Positions 23,469-35,990 of a stretch of DNA of 64,000 nucleotides are shown one piece after another (positions within the stretch are counted from its first letter, which is position 1; the number at the start of each line of letters is the position of its first letter). The translations under genes were made by a program, and so were the position numbers. Source of the stretch: Cephalotus follicularis (taxonomy: Eukaryota > Streptophyta > Magnoliopsida > Oxalidales > Cephalotaceae); assembly GCA_001972305.1 (NCBI GenBank), contig BDDD01002029.1, forward strand, positions 142,946 to 206,945, read 5' to 3'. Below the pieces are notes generated by a model. That model had not been told where the DNA came from. It worked only from the letters and a program-made list of their open reading frames with translations, and did no database searches.

Positions 23469-24896
23469 TCACATTCCAAACAAGTGGGGAAATGTCTCCC
23501 TCATTTCTTCCTCACGTTCCCACGTAGCTTCCTCCGCTCCGTGAAAACGCCACAGTACTTTCACCATAGGAATGGTCTTGTTCCTTAGAACCTTTTCCGT
23601 TCGATCCACAATCCTTGTCGGGCTTTCTTCATAAGTCAATATAGGGCTAATGAATCTAGGGTCGTAGCTCAAAATGTGAGATGGATCAGGCACGCATTTT
23701 CGTAAAATTGAAACATGGAATACGTTATGCACATCCGACAAACTAGGCGGTAGTGCAATCTCGTATGCTACCTCCCCCACTCTCTCCAATATCTCGTAAG
23801 GTCCAATATACCTTGGAGCCAACTTCCCTTTGAGGCCAAAACGGTGTATCCCCTTCGAAGGCGAGATCTTCAGGAAAACATGATCCCCCTTCTCAAACTC
23901 TAGCTTTCTTCTCTTGCTATCGGCGTAACTCTTCTGCCGACTTTGTGCAGGTAGCAGTCTCTTCTTGATCATCTCTTTTTTATCAGTGGTCTCTTGTACC
24001 AAGTCTGGTCCAAGTACTTGTATCTCACCTACCTCGTCCCAGCAAATAGGTGATCTGTATTTTCTCCTGTACAAAGCGTCATAGGGAGCCATTCCAATGC
24101 TGGTATGAAAACTGTTGTTGTAGGAGAACTCAATCAATGCCAGATGATCCTCCCAACTCCCAGCAAAATCAATCATACAAGCCCGTAGCATATCCTCTAG
24201 AGTCTGAATAGTACGCTCGGACTGTCCGTCAGTCTGTGGGTGAAATGCAGTGCTAAAGTTCAAGGTTGTTCCCATAGCTGTTTGGAACTTTTTCCAGAAC
24301 CTTGAAGTAAATCTAGCATCTCAGTCACAAACAATGATGACCGGCACCCCATGCAATCGCACTATCTCCCGAATATACAATCGAGCAAGCTTCTCGATAG
24401 AATACATCATGTTCATCAGAAGAAAGTGAGCAGACTTGGTGAGTCTGTCCACTAGTACCCACACTGCTTCATGCTGATTTCGTGACCTCGGGAATCCTGA
24501 AACGAAGTCCATGGTCACATGTTCCCATTTCCATTCAACCACTGGTAGCGATTGTAGCAGTCCCGCATGTTTCTGATGTTCAGCCTTCACTCTCTGATGG
24601 GTCAAACATCTTGCTACATATTCAGCAATTTCTCTCTTCATGGCACTCCACCAGTAGTTCTTCTTCAGGTCGTGCCACATCTCATAACTTCCTGGGTGAA
24701 CACTGTATCTCGATTTGTGAGCTTGTTGCAGTAGCTCATTCTTGATGCTCTCGTCATCCGGAACACATATCCTCCCTCGGAATCTCAATATGCCATCAGT
24801 ATGAATGGAGAACTCAGAATCAGTGTCAGGTTCTCACGGATACTCCATAACTCGGTGTCACTGTACTGAGCAGTCAGAATACGTTCCAGAAGTTCC
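23469..24896 (-). pseudogene. Gypsy-2 integrase, copy 2 (original context)
   Basis: The translation is identical to copy 1 throughout, including the TGA at 24321-24323 and the Cys-to-His change in the zinc-binding region. Here the upstream sequence continues into RNase H (24897 onward). This is therefore the copy in its ancestral place and copy 1 arose by duplication. It is out of frame with RNase H by one shift between about 24790 and 24926. Confidence 0.9.
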
Positions 24897-26250
24897 GGTT
24901 GTGCTGTCATACTTGCCACAATAACTCATCGGGAAACCATGAACGGATTCCATCTCTGAAACTCCTCCAATAGCTTCCACTGTGAAACCATTGCTCCAGC
25001 AATCATTGCCTTGCGACTCAGCGCATCAGCCACTACATTCGCCTTTCCCGGGTGGTATTGAATATTGCAGTTGTAGTCATTAAAGAATTCCACCCATCGC
25101 CTCTGTCTCATGTTGAGCTCCTTCTGGGATAACAGATATTTCAAGCTCTTGTGGTCAGTAAAGATCTCAAACTGAGCTCCATAGAGGCAGTGCCTCCATT
25201 TCTGCAAAGCAAAAACTATGGCTGCCAACTCAAGATCGTGTATGGGATAATTTTCCTAGTACGGCTTTAACTTCCTTGATGCGTATGCAATCACCCTACC
25301 ATGTTGCATAAGAACGCATCCCAATCCTTTCTCAGAAGCATTAGTGTAGACAGTAAAACCCTCATTACCCTTCGGTAATGCCAACACTGGAGCCGAAATC
25401 GACCGACTCTTCAATTCTTGGAAACTTGCCTCACAAGAACCATCCCACACAAAACTGGACTTCTTCTGAGTCAACTGTGTCAGTGGTGTAGCAAGCTTTG
25501 AAAATCCCTTGATGAATCTCCGGTAATAGCCCGCCAATCCAAAGAAACTACGAACCTCAATAACGTTCCTCGGTTGGGGCCAATCCACAATACTCTCAAT
25601 CTTCGAATGATCCACTGACAATCCTTCACTCGACACAATGTGACCTAGGAAAGTCACATGATCCAGCCAAAATTCGCACTTGCTGAATTTGGCGTATAGC
25701 TGTTCTTTCCGCAGTGTCTGCAGTACAATCCTCAAATGCTGCATGTATTCCTCAATGCTCTTTGAGTAGATCAGGATGTCATCCAGGAATATAACAAAAA
25801 ACTGGTCCAGGTAAGGTTGGAACACTTTGTTCATCAGACACATAAAGGCTGCAGGAGCATTTGTCAAACCAAACGACAGTATCAGAAATTCGTAGTGCCC
25901 ATATCTGGTTCGAAATGCAGTTTTCTCCACATCACCTTCTCTGATCCTCGACTGCTGATAACCTGTTCTTAGGTCAAGTTTGGAGAACACAGTTGAGCCT
26001 TGCAATTGGTCGAACAACTCCTCAATATGTGGCAGAGGATTCTTGTTCTTCACCGTCACTTGATTTAGCAGCCTGTAGTCAATGCATAGCCGCATCGATC
26101 CATCCTTCTTCTTTACAAACAGAACCGGTGCTCCCCATGGTGATACACTCGGTCTGATAAAGCCGTTATCAAGATAATCCTGCAATTAAACTTTCAACTC
26201 TTTCAGTTTGGCAGGAGCCATTCGGTACGGTGCTCTGGATATAGGAGCAG
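24897..26250 (-). pseudogene. Gypsy-2 reverse transcriptase and RNase H
   Basis: RT has [44 protein letters not shown] and the catalytic [11 protein letters not shown]. RNase H follows with [11 protein letters not shown], where the first catalytic Asp (usual YSDAS) is Asn, then [12 protein letters not shown] and FTDHKSL. It ends in [15 protein letters not shown]. In-frame stops lie near 26186 and 25256, and the frame ends at 24926. RT residues are intact and RNase H is inactivated by D-to-N. Confidence 0.9.
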
Positions 26251-28030
26251 TTCCAGGAAACAACTCAATACTGAACTCTATATCTCTCCCCGGTGGCAAC
26301 GAAGTGAGTTCATCTGGAAACACATCAGGAATTTCACATACAATAGGCACTTGTTTAATACTAGGCGTACCTTTCATATGATCAATCACATACGCCGAAT
26401 AGCCCTCGCATCCTTGCTTGAGATACTTCTGTGCTCGTGTATATGAAATGATCGGAGCAGTAATATTCTTCTCCCCGATAAATTTGCACTCCGTCCCATC
26501 TTGTAGGTAAAATGTCATCATCTTGTTGTAGCAATCAACACAAGCATGATGAGCATACAGCTAGTCCATCCCCAAGATTACATCAAAATCCCGGATAGGT
26601 AACACTATCAGGTCAGCAGATAATTCAATCCCAGCTACCACGATCTCACAGTCTTTCATAACAGTATCAGATAGAAGACAAGTACCCGTAGGAGTACTCA
26701 CCTCCAACACATAAGGTAGTCTAGAAGTAATACCATGCAAATTGCGAGCAAATTCAGATGCAATGAATGAATGCGTCGCGCCAGGGTCAATCAATACATG
26801 AGCTAATATGCCAGATATGTAAATAGTACCTCCCACGACAGTAGTGGATTCTGGCACATCATCTTTAGATAAGGTATAGACCCTACCTTTCATAATCCCA
26901 TTTCCAGTGTCTCTCCGCGGTTGAGCCACCGCAACACTACCACTAGCACCAGCACCCCCTTGTTGGTCGCGTGCTTGATCCCTCATCATCGGGCAATTAA
27001 TCACCATGTGGTCTTGTGAACCACACCTCAAACACTTCCCCATCTTCTTCCAGCATTCGGTCTCATCATGATTCTGTCGACCACAAAAAGTACATCCACC
27101 TGCATTCTGTTGACTGTTTCGGCTTGGAGTCCTTGATCGTGTGCGTCGAGAACCTCCTTGGCCTCTGTTGTCAGACTTTGTTGACTCAGCAGGATTATTG
27201 CTTCCCTGCCCCTGTGACTGTACGGCCCTCCATTGATTAGTATGAGTTCGTTCTGCCCTTCTCTCATTTGCGTCAGCCTCCAGAATCATTGCTCTATCAG
27301 CAACATCAACAAAAGTGGTCAGCTGCAACAACAACAATTTAGACCTGATGTCTGGTCGAAGGCCTTTTAGGAACCTCCGGATCATCCCTGATTCACATTC
27401 CACAAGATAAGGTGTATACCTCGCTAGCTCCACGAATCTAGTCTGGTACTGAGCTACTGTCATGTCTCCTTGACGTAACTCCATCAATTCTGTCTCCCAT
27501 CGATCACGCTCAATCTGTGGCACATAAGCATCAAGAAACTCAGACTGAAATCTTTCCCAAGTCCTGTCAAGTCCACGGGCTTCCCATTTCGCTTCAGTCC
27601 TCTCCCACCAGTAAGTAGCTTCGCCCTACAAGCGGTACACAGTAAAATTTAGTTTCTGCTCATCGGTACACTCCAGAGCAGCGAATATCTTCTCCAGATC
27701 TCTAATCCACTGATCGGCCGCAGTAGCATTCAGTTCACCATTGAAAGTCGGAGGATTCTGTCTCATGAACCGCTCCAGATCTCGGCCAAATCTACCGCCA
27801 TGACAAGCTTCAGGTGCTTGCTGATAGGTACGGTTAGCCTCGTACATTTGCCGAATCTATTCCATGTTTGCCTCGTTCGCCTGCATCTACTGTTGAAAGA
27901 GATCAGCCATGCGGTCAAAGTGGTTCCTCTCGTCATACACTGGGGGAACATTCACTCCTTTGTTCACTGCCGGGTCATTTCCAGGTACTGGTGGTGCGTT
28001 GACACCTTCGTCGGCTCTACGCCTTCCTCT
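26251..28030 (-). pseudogene. Gypsy-2 gag and aspartic protease
   Basis: One frame runs from about 28030 to 26186. The capsid region includes FMRQNPPTFNGEL, FAALECTDEQKL and VAQYQTRFVELARY. Two consecutive zinc knuckles follow (CTFCGRQNHDETEC and CLRCGSQDHMVINC, both CX2CX4HX4C). The protease has the DPGATHSFIAS active site and ends in DFDVILGMD. In-frame stops lie near 27897 and 27858 (N-terminal part), 27626 and 26561. The double zinc knuckle and D-P-G protease fit plant chromoviruses. Confidence 0.88.
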
Positions 28031-28141
28031 TCTTCCTCTTCAGAGATCCATTCAGTTTCCTATATGGAATGACATAATCATTAGGAAACAATTTCACTTA
28101 ATTTCTAAGAAACTTATCCCAGCTTAGCATATATGGAATAT

Positions 28142-28153
28142 GCTTTGATGCTA
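28142..28153 (-). promoter_or_regulatory. Gypsy-2 primer binding site, degenerate
   Basis: On the minus strand it reads TAGCATCAAAGC, three mismatches from TGGTATCAGAGC, three bases inside the LTR start at 28157. Position and similarity support a mutated Met-tRNA site. Confidence 0.7.
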
Positions 28154-28156
28154 TGC

Positions 28157-30600
28157 TGTCACACCCCGCCTTTCCATACATTTACGTTAAGACAACCATA
28201 TACGGTGATATCCGAATTAAGCATAATAATATTTCAGCATTCCATTCAATAATTCATAAATAAAATTTGCGGAAGCATTCGATATGCCAGAAAATAAATA
28301 CAAGTCATCTGCATGCATCCCATACTACGTGCAGGCATAATCCAATAATATCCTTAACAGAAGGAAATACAACACTAACACAGGATGTGATCCGTTCGAT
28401 ACAAAACAAATTACAGTACATCATAACAAAATAACAACCTTAAATCAAAAGTAGAAGCTCTCCAAGCTTCAGCAGTAACTCCGATCTCTTCGCTTAATCT
28501 GAAATTGTAGGGGGTTAGCCGTTGTCCTCACTTGGCTAAGTAGGAAGATAATGCATGCTAAGGAATATATGAATGCAACATGTATGACAGTTTATATTTA
28601 AAATAGCATTTCAGTGTGCCAATATATAAGCAAACATGCCAAGTGGCCATAGACAATCCATATGCAAGAATACCGCACAAGGGTACAATCAATCAGTCCA
28701 GTGGTTTGTCCGAAGACCAGTATTGGGCTCAAGACGTCGCTAACCCCTAGCCTACATCGAGCCACCTAGCTATCACCCCAACTCCGCTGATGATAGGAGG
28801 TAAACAGTACTATCGGCATTAAGCGGGCAGTTAACAATCAAGCTCTGCATTGCAGGCAGTTTTGGTGTGTACTCTAGCCAACTCCTGGCACATAGGGCCA
28901 CCTCCGTTAGCCAGTGACCTCTGCCATCACTTGACTAATCGGCAATATGCATAGCCAATCAATTCAATCAGTGCAATTCAATGATAATATTACATATAAT
29001 ATGATATGCAATGTAAAAGTCATTTTCTTTAGAAACATTTAACATTTCAGTGATCGTACATCTTATAAGAGGAAAACGATATCAGTACAGTAGTGGTTTC
29101 CAGTTGGAAACAAAACAGTAGGTGCCTCACATAGGAGAAAAATCAGTAGTTCCTTGTAAACAATAGTTTTCATTTTGAAAATGATAGTTAAACCATGAAT
29201 TGTGCATATAGCACATAGTTCGTTCGATCGTTGAAATATAAGTAGTAGCGGTGTTAAATAAAACTAAAACAGTATATACTATATAATGGTAGCATATACA
29301 ATTCAATAACAGTACAAGATAGTAGCAATTCAATCAATATTATGCATTTTTACCCAGGACAGTAGACTGCTCTCAAGAACAGTCGGCTGTTTGGTTGAGT
29401 AGTCAACTGTTATATCTTAACAGTCGACTGGATAGGGTTGAGTAGTCGACTGTCATTAAGAACAGTCGACTGCTTCTGCCCAGAAAAGCAGGCAGTAGCA
29501 GTTTGTAAGCATTTCAATGTTCAATTTCTAACCAATTCAATACATGCAATCATACAGAAAATAAGCACACATGATATGCATAAAATATCTTCCATAAACA
29601 TGTCATTACCCCTACCTCAATTGCTATCCCAAGATCAATTGGAATGATCTTTCTCTTTGAGTTTCCAACCCTCTTTCACCAATCACTTCTTTAATTCCAG
29701 TAGTTTTCAGTGTATATTTGCATTTGCGACAGGAGATATATACCTGAAATCAGTATGTATATATACTAATCAATTACTATAATCATTATCTGGTTGAATC
29801 AAGGATTACTAGAACTTCTAAGTCTCTAATCCCATTTAAAACACTTTCCCATATTCCAAATAACTTACTCAATCCATCTACTGATTTGCATGTTCAACAG
29901 TAGGTATACTTAAGGGAATCAGTAAGTTTATAACAACTAATCAACAACTATAATTCGAGTTAAAGTTACTTAAACTCTCAAAGCTCCATATTCATATTCT
30001 TCTCCCTCTCATTACCATTTCTTAATCAATTCAAGAGATTGTTATCCTTAACCTTTTTTCAAGAGATATTGAACATCCACGTAGATAAACTATCATCACA
30101 ATAACAGTGAGTTCGAATGGGAACTTACCAGGAGAATCCAAGCTTCCAAGTCTCCTTCTTTGAGTTCTCTACAATTCCTCAATACAAGATCCAATAATTT
30201 CAGCAACTCTCCTCAATATTCAGTGTTTCTAACACTCACTCTCATCTCATGCACAGCTGATATAGGGCTCAGGGACCTTGAATTCGCTAGAGACCTTTAA
30301 CTCCTCATTCTCTCATCACATGCACTTATTTTCTCTCTTATTTCTATCTCTTTCTCACCTTTCTCTCTTTTGATTCTTGCAGGTTGCAGGTCTGCAATTC
30401 TTGCAGATGGAATAGAGGGCATGTAAGCACTCTAATTTGCATGCTCTGGCAGCTCCTGTCATGCATGACACCTGCCCTCCATGCATTCCCTTTCGTTTCA
30501 GTCACACAGGCATGCACAGACACCTGTTCTGTACCGATCCAGTCGACTGTCTTCAACTGGCAGTCGACTGTCCACTCACGCATCAAACAGTCGACTGTTC
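28157..30600 (-). repeat. Gypsy-2 5' LTR (LTR-3), outer end missing
   Basis: It starts TGTCACACCCCGCC and follows LTR-1 to the word CAGTCGACTGTTC at 30600, then breaks off. The last roughly 235 bp of the LTR (19028-19262 in LTR-1) are absent and copia-A LTR sequence follows. It differs from LTR-1/LTR-2 by scattered substitutions and a 15-base deletion near 29119. Confidence 0.9.
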
Positions 30601-32328
30601 CTATCTGTGTCAGTAGTGAATAGTCAGTTGGTGACTAGTAGGCAAACTACCTACTCCATTTCCTTAGACCTGAGCTGCTGCTTGTCATTGCGTAATGACT
30701 GCATGGCTTTGGTTTTCGGCTTACCCATCTCAGAGAGTTTGCAAACGGCTTGTCATTGGGTCATGTGGGAGCTACGTGATAGTGTGAGAGAGTGCGCAAT
30801 AAGGGATTATCACACCCATAGGCAGGGTGATCACCTCTATACTTTCTGTGTCCATTCTAGACTTGGATTTACCTGGCCAGGAGCCGGTGGAGTGAAAACT
30901 AGGTTTCCAGGGAGGTCTGGCGACAGTTGCAATGTGGTACAAGATTTATAGTCATCGCGACTTTCATATAGGGTGACACTTATCCATACCCTAGACCGTG
31001 ATCGAAGCTAAGCATGATGAGGGAAACACTACACACACGCTGACAACAGTAGAAAGTATCGCTTAATTGGAATTTAGACGATCACCGTGGAATTTAATTT
31101 ATAGATTAACTCCATGAAATCAAAAAGAAAAGTTATTAGATATTTTTATGGGACTTTTTAGATGGTCTAGGACCAATGAATTAGTCGTACCAGAACTCTG
31201 AGATATTTCGGGAATTGATCGTTGAACCGGATTTCAAACTAACCTTTAGGGTCCCACGTGATCACTTGTGTGAATGACATATGCTAGACATATGTCAAAA
31301 GGGGTAGGATATTACCAATCGAAAAGTATTTTAATTAGCTAAGAGCTACATCATAGTCAAAATACTCTAGCTTGGGCTGAGTGTTGTTATTGTGATATAT
31401 TGGATATGTGATTGGAGAAAATATGTGTAGGACACATATTGGGCCAAATATAAAATGTGTATTAGATTCACATTGGGAAAAAACCCAAAATGCAAAGTCC
31501 TTGGAGGGCTCAATTTTGTCTTCTAGTGAAGGCATGATGATTGGTGCATTAAATGCAAGCATGCTTCGAGGCATGTACACTCAAGGGAGTAAGACTCCTG
31601 AACTCATCAGACAAGGTCTAGCGGGTTGGTGGAAATGAAAAAGAGAGGTCGAGTGTTAGATACTCAACTCCCCTTCTCATTTATATATGTGCCCGTGCTT
31701 CTCCTTCAAGGTCACTGTTGCTCTTTCATGTTCTTAGAGAAACGAAGAAAAGAGAGAAAGCTTAGAGCTTCCAAAATTATTCTGAAACACACTCATCTCC
31801 TCTCGCCCCTCTTTTGGTCATTATAGGTGGAGGACTGTTACATCTTGTAGCATTCCTTTATCTGTCTCGATCTCTAGTTTAGTTGGAACTCTTCTTGTAC
31901 TCCAAACCTCTTAGAATCATCAATGTCCAAACAAGGTCTTACACAGTAAGTAATCGTAAGTTCCAACAATAGGTTTTGAGTGTTAGGAAGTCAGACCTTT
32001 CTAGTCCTCCTTTGAAGTGATTACGTCCAAGCCTTGGAGCTTATACGTTAGAGTTCGTGGAGCTCGTAGAGGACCTAGAGTGTAGAGGGAGCTCTAGAAG
32101 GAAGGAGCAATCGGTTTAGGTAATGGATTCTTCTTCTCCACTTGTTTTTAGTGTTTATTATTTGTTTGGTCGGCCAATCAGGGATCCCCATGTGCTCGTG
32201 GATGTTTATGGACATAGATATTCCATGGTGTCCTCTGCTCAGAGTAGTCCTTCATAGTGAAATTAAAAATGGACACCATTAGCACCTATGGCCTAAAACG
32301 TCCTCTGCCATCCCTTCACGCTTCCAAT
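30601..32328 (+). repeat. Copia-A 3' LTR, second piece
   Basis: It resumes the LTR broken at 16565. The first 400 bp match the reverse strand of the solo LTR around 14900-15240 (for example AGACCTGAGC and TGTGGGAGCT words). The last 290 bp match the 5' LTR remnant at 7660-7956. It ends TTCCAATA at about 32328, with the terminal CA mutated to TA. No credible gene lies within it. Confidence 0.82.
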
Positions 32329-33216
32329 AGAAAACACACAGGATCATAAGGAATTAGAGGTTGAAACCTCTAAAGGCATTTTTATTAAAGGATCCCAACC
32401 TGAGATTGAATCTTAGTAATGCACTCCTCAAGTGGAGGAGATCAGGCAAAGGTTTTTGACAGCACCTGAGAAATAAGGTTTTCTCATGAAAGGTACTGAC
32501 GAACCTATCGTCAGGGATGATGACAAGCCTGTCAGCTACAAGGAAGCAGTGAAGAGCACTGATTCTAGGACATGGCTAGAAGCCATGAAATCTGTAATGG
32601 ACACCATATACGCCAATTAACTATGAATTTGGTAAAATGCACCCAAAGGCATAAAATCCTATTGGATGCAAGTAGATCTTCAGGAGGAAGATTGGCGTTA
32701 ATGGATAAGGTTAAAACCTATATACCACAATTGATTGCGAAAGGGTATAGGCTAAGACAAGTGGTCGACCATACCGAAACTTTCTCTACAGATGCAATGC
32801 TTAAATCCATTCAGATATTGAGCTATCTTAAAGAGGACATCTATATGTCCCAAACCCGAGGGGTTTACATCTGAAGATCATTGGCACAGAAGGTGCAAGC
32901 TCGAAAGGTCTACCTAAGCCCTTAAGCAAGCATCCCGTAGATGAAATGTCCAATTTTACGAGACCATTAAAGTCTTTTGGCCTCATCAATGACATTGATA
33001 AACCAAATGTCTACCGGAAATAGGATAACTCAGAAATCACTTTCTTGGTAATGTACATGAATGACATACTAAACATTGGATATGATGTACGCATTTTAAA
33101 GTACAATTAACCAAGAGGTTCTCTGAAAAGGATTTGGGAAGGGCTTCCTACGCTTTGAGGATGAAGATCTATAAGATATAGATCAAGTGGGTTGCTCGGA
33201 ATTGTGTTGGGGTTAG
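32329..33216 (+). pseudogene. Copia-B: copia integrase/RT fragment
   Basis: The sequence parallels copia-A from about 12020 (ELEVETSK-type spacer) through KSIQILSYLKEDIYMSQ near 32800, VYRK near 33010 and LGKASYALRMK near 33160. Stops and shifts interrupt every stretch. Its 5' part is absent to the left, consistent with copia-A having inserted here (GAAAA just after the copia-A LTR). Its 3' part ends at the LTR at 33217. Confidence 0.78.
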
Positions 33217-35140
33217 GGTTACACAAAACCTAGCAAATGGTCACTCCAAAATTGTGTTGGGGTAACACACCAAAACCCTAGCACATTTGGTCCCCAAACC
33301 CGAACCCTAACCTAGTAAACCCTTAGGGTTTTCTAGGGCACAAACCTGCAAGAAGAAGGGCATGGATGGGATGACAATCTCAGCCCTCAAACCCTACCAC
33401 AACTGGACACTAAGTCCATCAGGACAAAGAAGATCAAAGAATTAGAACCATTACCTAATTCTTAGCCCACCTCCACTTTTGTGTGTTCCTTCAAACTTGT
33501 CTCCAAAACATTTGTCTTCACAAATTATGCTCCTCTAGGCACGGAAAAGAAACTTTGTCAAGGCTTGAATTGTTTAAAGTGTTTGTCCTAAACTATCTTA
33601 AAAAACAAGTAAAGATAGAAACCATGAAAGTGACTATCTCCACCTATTATGAAGTTTGGCAGGTAAGAGGTGATGTTTGTGATCTTGTCTCTTCAAGAAC
33701 TTCAAGCTCTTGATGTCTCCATTATTGGAGCTCACTCTCACGGGTAGAGAAGAGAAGAGAGGAGAGGAAGAGAGAGCGCCGGGTACAAAGAGTAAGAGAA
33801 ACTAATGAAGTGTGTTAAGTAAGATACTTCAAAAATATCTTAAGAATGAGTCATGCATAAACATCTCACTTATGCCTTTCCATAAAGCAAAGATGACTCA
33901 TCATTCCAATCTCATATTCTCTTCATTTGGCATCACATTTGGCCGGTCAAATATCACACAAAATGCGCCGGGTGCAAGGCATACAACCAATCCCAAATTC
34001 AAGTGTTGTCATAGTTGAATAGTAAAAAAAAAGTAGGCTATGTTTAAAACATTTGGGCTTGTACTCACTTGAAAATACAAAGGCCCAATTTTAGGCAAAT
34101 CATGGCCCAAATTTTGCCCCATTATGGGAAGCATGTCCCAGGCCCAAAATGCCCCAAATCCCACTTGCTCTCCCTTTAATTAAATCCCAATGCACTTAAA
34201 GTTTCACAAACAATCCTTCGCATGGAGCATTCTATTATGGTGATGCATGAACTCACTTCTAAAGAAGTGATGTATCTCTAGCAAATAAAATGTTCTCTAG
34301 CAAAGTAACATCTCTCTTAGATGTTAAAGTCTCACTAAATGACATGTGTCCCTCACACACATCAACCTGTTCCAAAATAATACGGGACCCGAAAGTCAGG
34401 TTGGATTCTGGTACAATGATATATTTCCTAGAACATCCCAAAGTTCTGGTACAACCATCCCAATAGTCTTTCGACCATCTAACTAGCCCCGGTGTGATCT
34501 CCGATCACCCCCGGATCCATGGACCAAAGTACCACATCTATAATACGTTAGCCTGATAACTTGTACTTTCCTCATTGTCATTTGTTTATGTGTCATGTAT
34601 CCCTCATCAACTCGGCTCCGGTTGCAGCCCAGGGTTTTGATTAATGTCAACCCTACGTAAAGCCTTGACAACTATAATTCTATGAACAGATTGATACTAT
34701 CGGAAGACATCCCAGGAAACCACTCATTTCAAATCTCCCAAGTTCCTGACTAGGACTTTAAGTCTGCAATGGTCATAGATGTTATAGAGCCTATAACCCT
34801 CGACATAGGTTTGATGAATCCATCTTGCGCACTCGCCCATACATCTCATTGAAACTCCCAAAAGGCCCAAAAACAACCCTTTTTCTAGCACGTGGCTAAT
34901 GCTAGGGAAGGCGGAAATCAAAGCCAAGCGGTTAATATACAATGCATGCCAACCGCTCAGGTCTAAGGACACAACGTAAATCTCGTATGATCTACTAATC
35001 ACCATTGACTATACACTACCGAGATAATTGGAACTCTATTTATAGAGGTGTTGACTCTTCAAATAGATAACCTATGGTGGGTCGACTCAGTATCATGCCT
35101 CTTGGCATGCACCCGCATCAGCTTTAGATTATGCTATTTT
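33217..35140 (-). repeat. Copia-C LTR, left copy (incomplete)
   Basis: It matches 39800-41096 over its first 1.3 kb, including TAGGGTTACACAAA, CTAGCAAATGGTCACTCC and CCCCGGTGTGATCTCC-like words. The remainder matches the solo LTRs at 14550-15240 and 57700-58250 (CGCTCAGGTCTAAGGA block near 34950). About 170 bp of the start, as judged from the right copy, is missing. The only ORFs are unsupported short ones. Confidence 0.75.
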
Positions 35141-35990
35141 CGGTAGACATTATGTTTATCCATGTCATTGATGAGGCCAAAAGATTTTAATGGTCTAATC
35201 AAATCGAATGTGTCAGCTACTGAATGCTTGCTTAAGGTCTTAGGAAGACCTTTGGAGCTTGCACTTTCTGTGCCAGTGCTCCTCGGATGTAAACCCCTTG
35301 GTTTTGGGACATATAGATGTCCTCTTCAAGATAGCCCTTCAAGAAGCCCATCTTGACATCCATTTGCCTTAGCTCATTATCACAACGAGCGGCAATAGCA
35401 AGCATTATCCGAATGGACTAAAGCATTGCAACTGTAGAGAAAGTTTTATTATAGTCAACCTCTTGTCTTAGACTATACCCTTTCATGATCAGTTGGGCTT
35501 TATAGGTTTTAACCTTATCAATTAACACAAATCTTCCACTTGAAGATTTACTAGCATCTGATAGGATTTTATGCCTTTGGGTGCATTTACCAACTTCCTC
35601 ACTTGGTTTGCGTATATGGAGTCCATTTCGGATTCATGGCTTATGACCATGTCCTAGAATCAGTGCACTTCACCGCTTCCTTTGTAGCTGATAGGCTCAT
35701 CATCATCGCTAACGATAGGTTAGTCAGTGCCTTTCATGAGAAAACCTTATTTCTCAGACGCTGTCGAAAACCTTGCCTTATCTCCTCCACTTAAGCAGTG
35801 CATAACTGAGATTCAATCTCAATTTGGGATCATTTCCCAATAATGTCTCTAGAGGTTTCAACCTCTGATTCCTTATCTTCCAGTGGGTTTTCACCTTGTG
35901 GAAACTCTCTTTGTTTCACCTTACTCCCACTGTATCCTGCAAGCAGGTATTCCTTCGCTAGGAATTTTACAGTGCGTGAAACAAAAGCCT
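35141..35990 (-). pseudogene. Copia-C reverse transcriptase fragment
   Basis: Minus-strand translation in shifting frames gives copia RT pieces: SFGLINDMDKHNVYRK near 35150, KTLSKHS near 35240, a QLIMKGYSL-type segment near 35490, and the ETSRDIIGK spacer near 35850. It ends abruptly after VYRK at the LTR, so the second half of RT and all of RNase H are missing. Confidence 0.7.

Larger units (their letters stand above)
16577..24896. repeat. 4,160-bp direct tandem duplication (LTR + integrase of gypsy-2)
   Basis: Copy 1 is 16577-20736 and copy 2 is 20737-24896, with an offset of exactly 4,160 at every landmark I compared. The junction at 20737 joins integrase/RNase H spacer sequence (AGTTCCG) to the LTR 11 bases after its terminus (CCTTTCC). 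The bases CCG or CG are shared at the breakpoint. By eye the integrase part and the last 0.75 kb of the LTR are identical between copies. The first 1.9 kb of the LTR carries about 20 differences. Confidence 0.95.
16566..30600 (-). mobile_element. Gypsy-2: Ty3/gypsy chromodomain-type element with internal tandem duplication
   Basis: Minus-strand element with three LTR copies: 16566-19262, 20737-23422 (lacking its first bases) and 28157-30600 (truncated). Internal order from the right is a degenerate PBS (28142-28153), gag with two zinc knuckles, protease, RT, RNase H, integrase with chromodomain-like tail and PPT. The integrase-LTR part is present twice in a 4,160-bp direct repeat. It is inserted in the copia-A 3' LTR. 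The gag-pol reading frame carries at least seven in-frame stops and one frameshift. Confidence 0.9.
7660..32328 (+). mobile_element. Copia-A: Ty1/copia retrotransposon, backbone of the left nest (interrupted three times)
   Basis: The plus-strand order is 5' LTR remnant (7660-7956), PBS (7959-7970), long leader, gag, protease, integrase, RT, RNase H, PPT (16332-16342), and 3' LTR in two pieces (16343-16565 and 30601-32328). Integrase before RT defines Ty1/copia. The last 290 bp of the two LTRs differ at roughly 35 positions by my eye count, which indicates an old insertion. Gypsy-1, a solo copia LTR and gypsy-2 are inserted in it. After 32328 the bases GAAAA resume another copia pol (copia-B), so copia-A itself appears to sit inside copia-B. 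The Angela/TAR lineage is a guess only. Confidence 0.85.

Noticed and set aside
24897..28156. Possibility that gypsy-2 pol is an intact, active element.
   Set aside because: Several in-frame stops, an RNase H Asp-to-Asn change and a degenerate PBS exclude autonomy.
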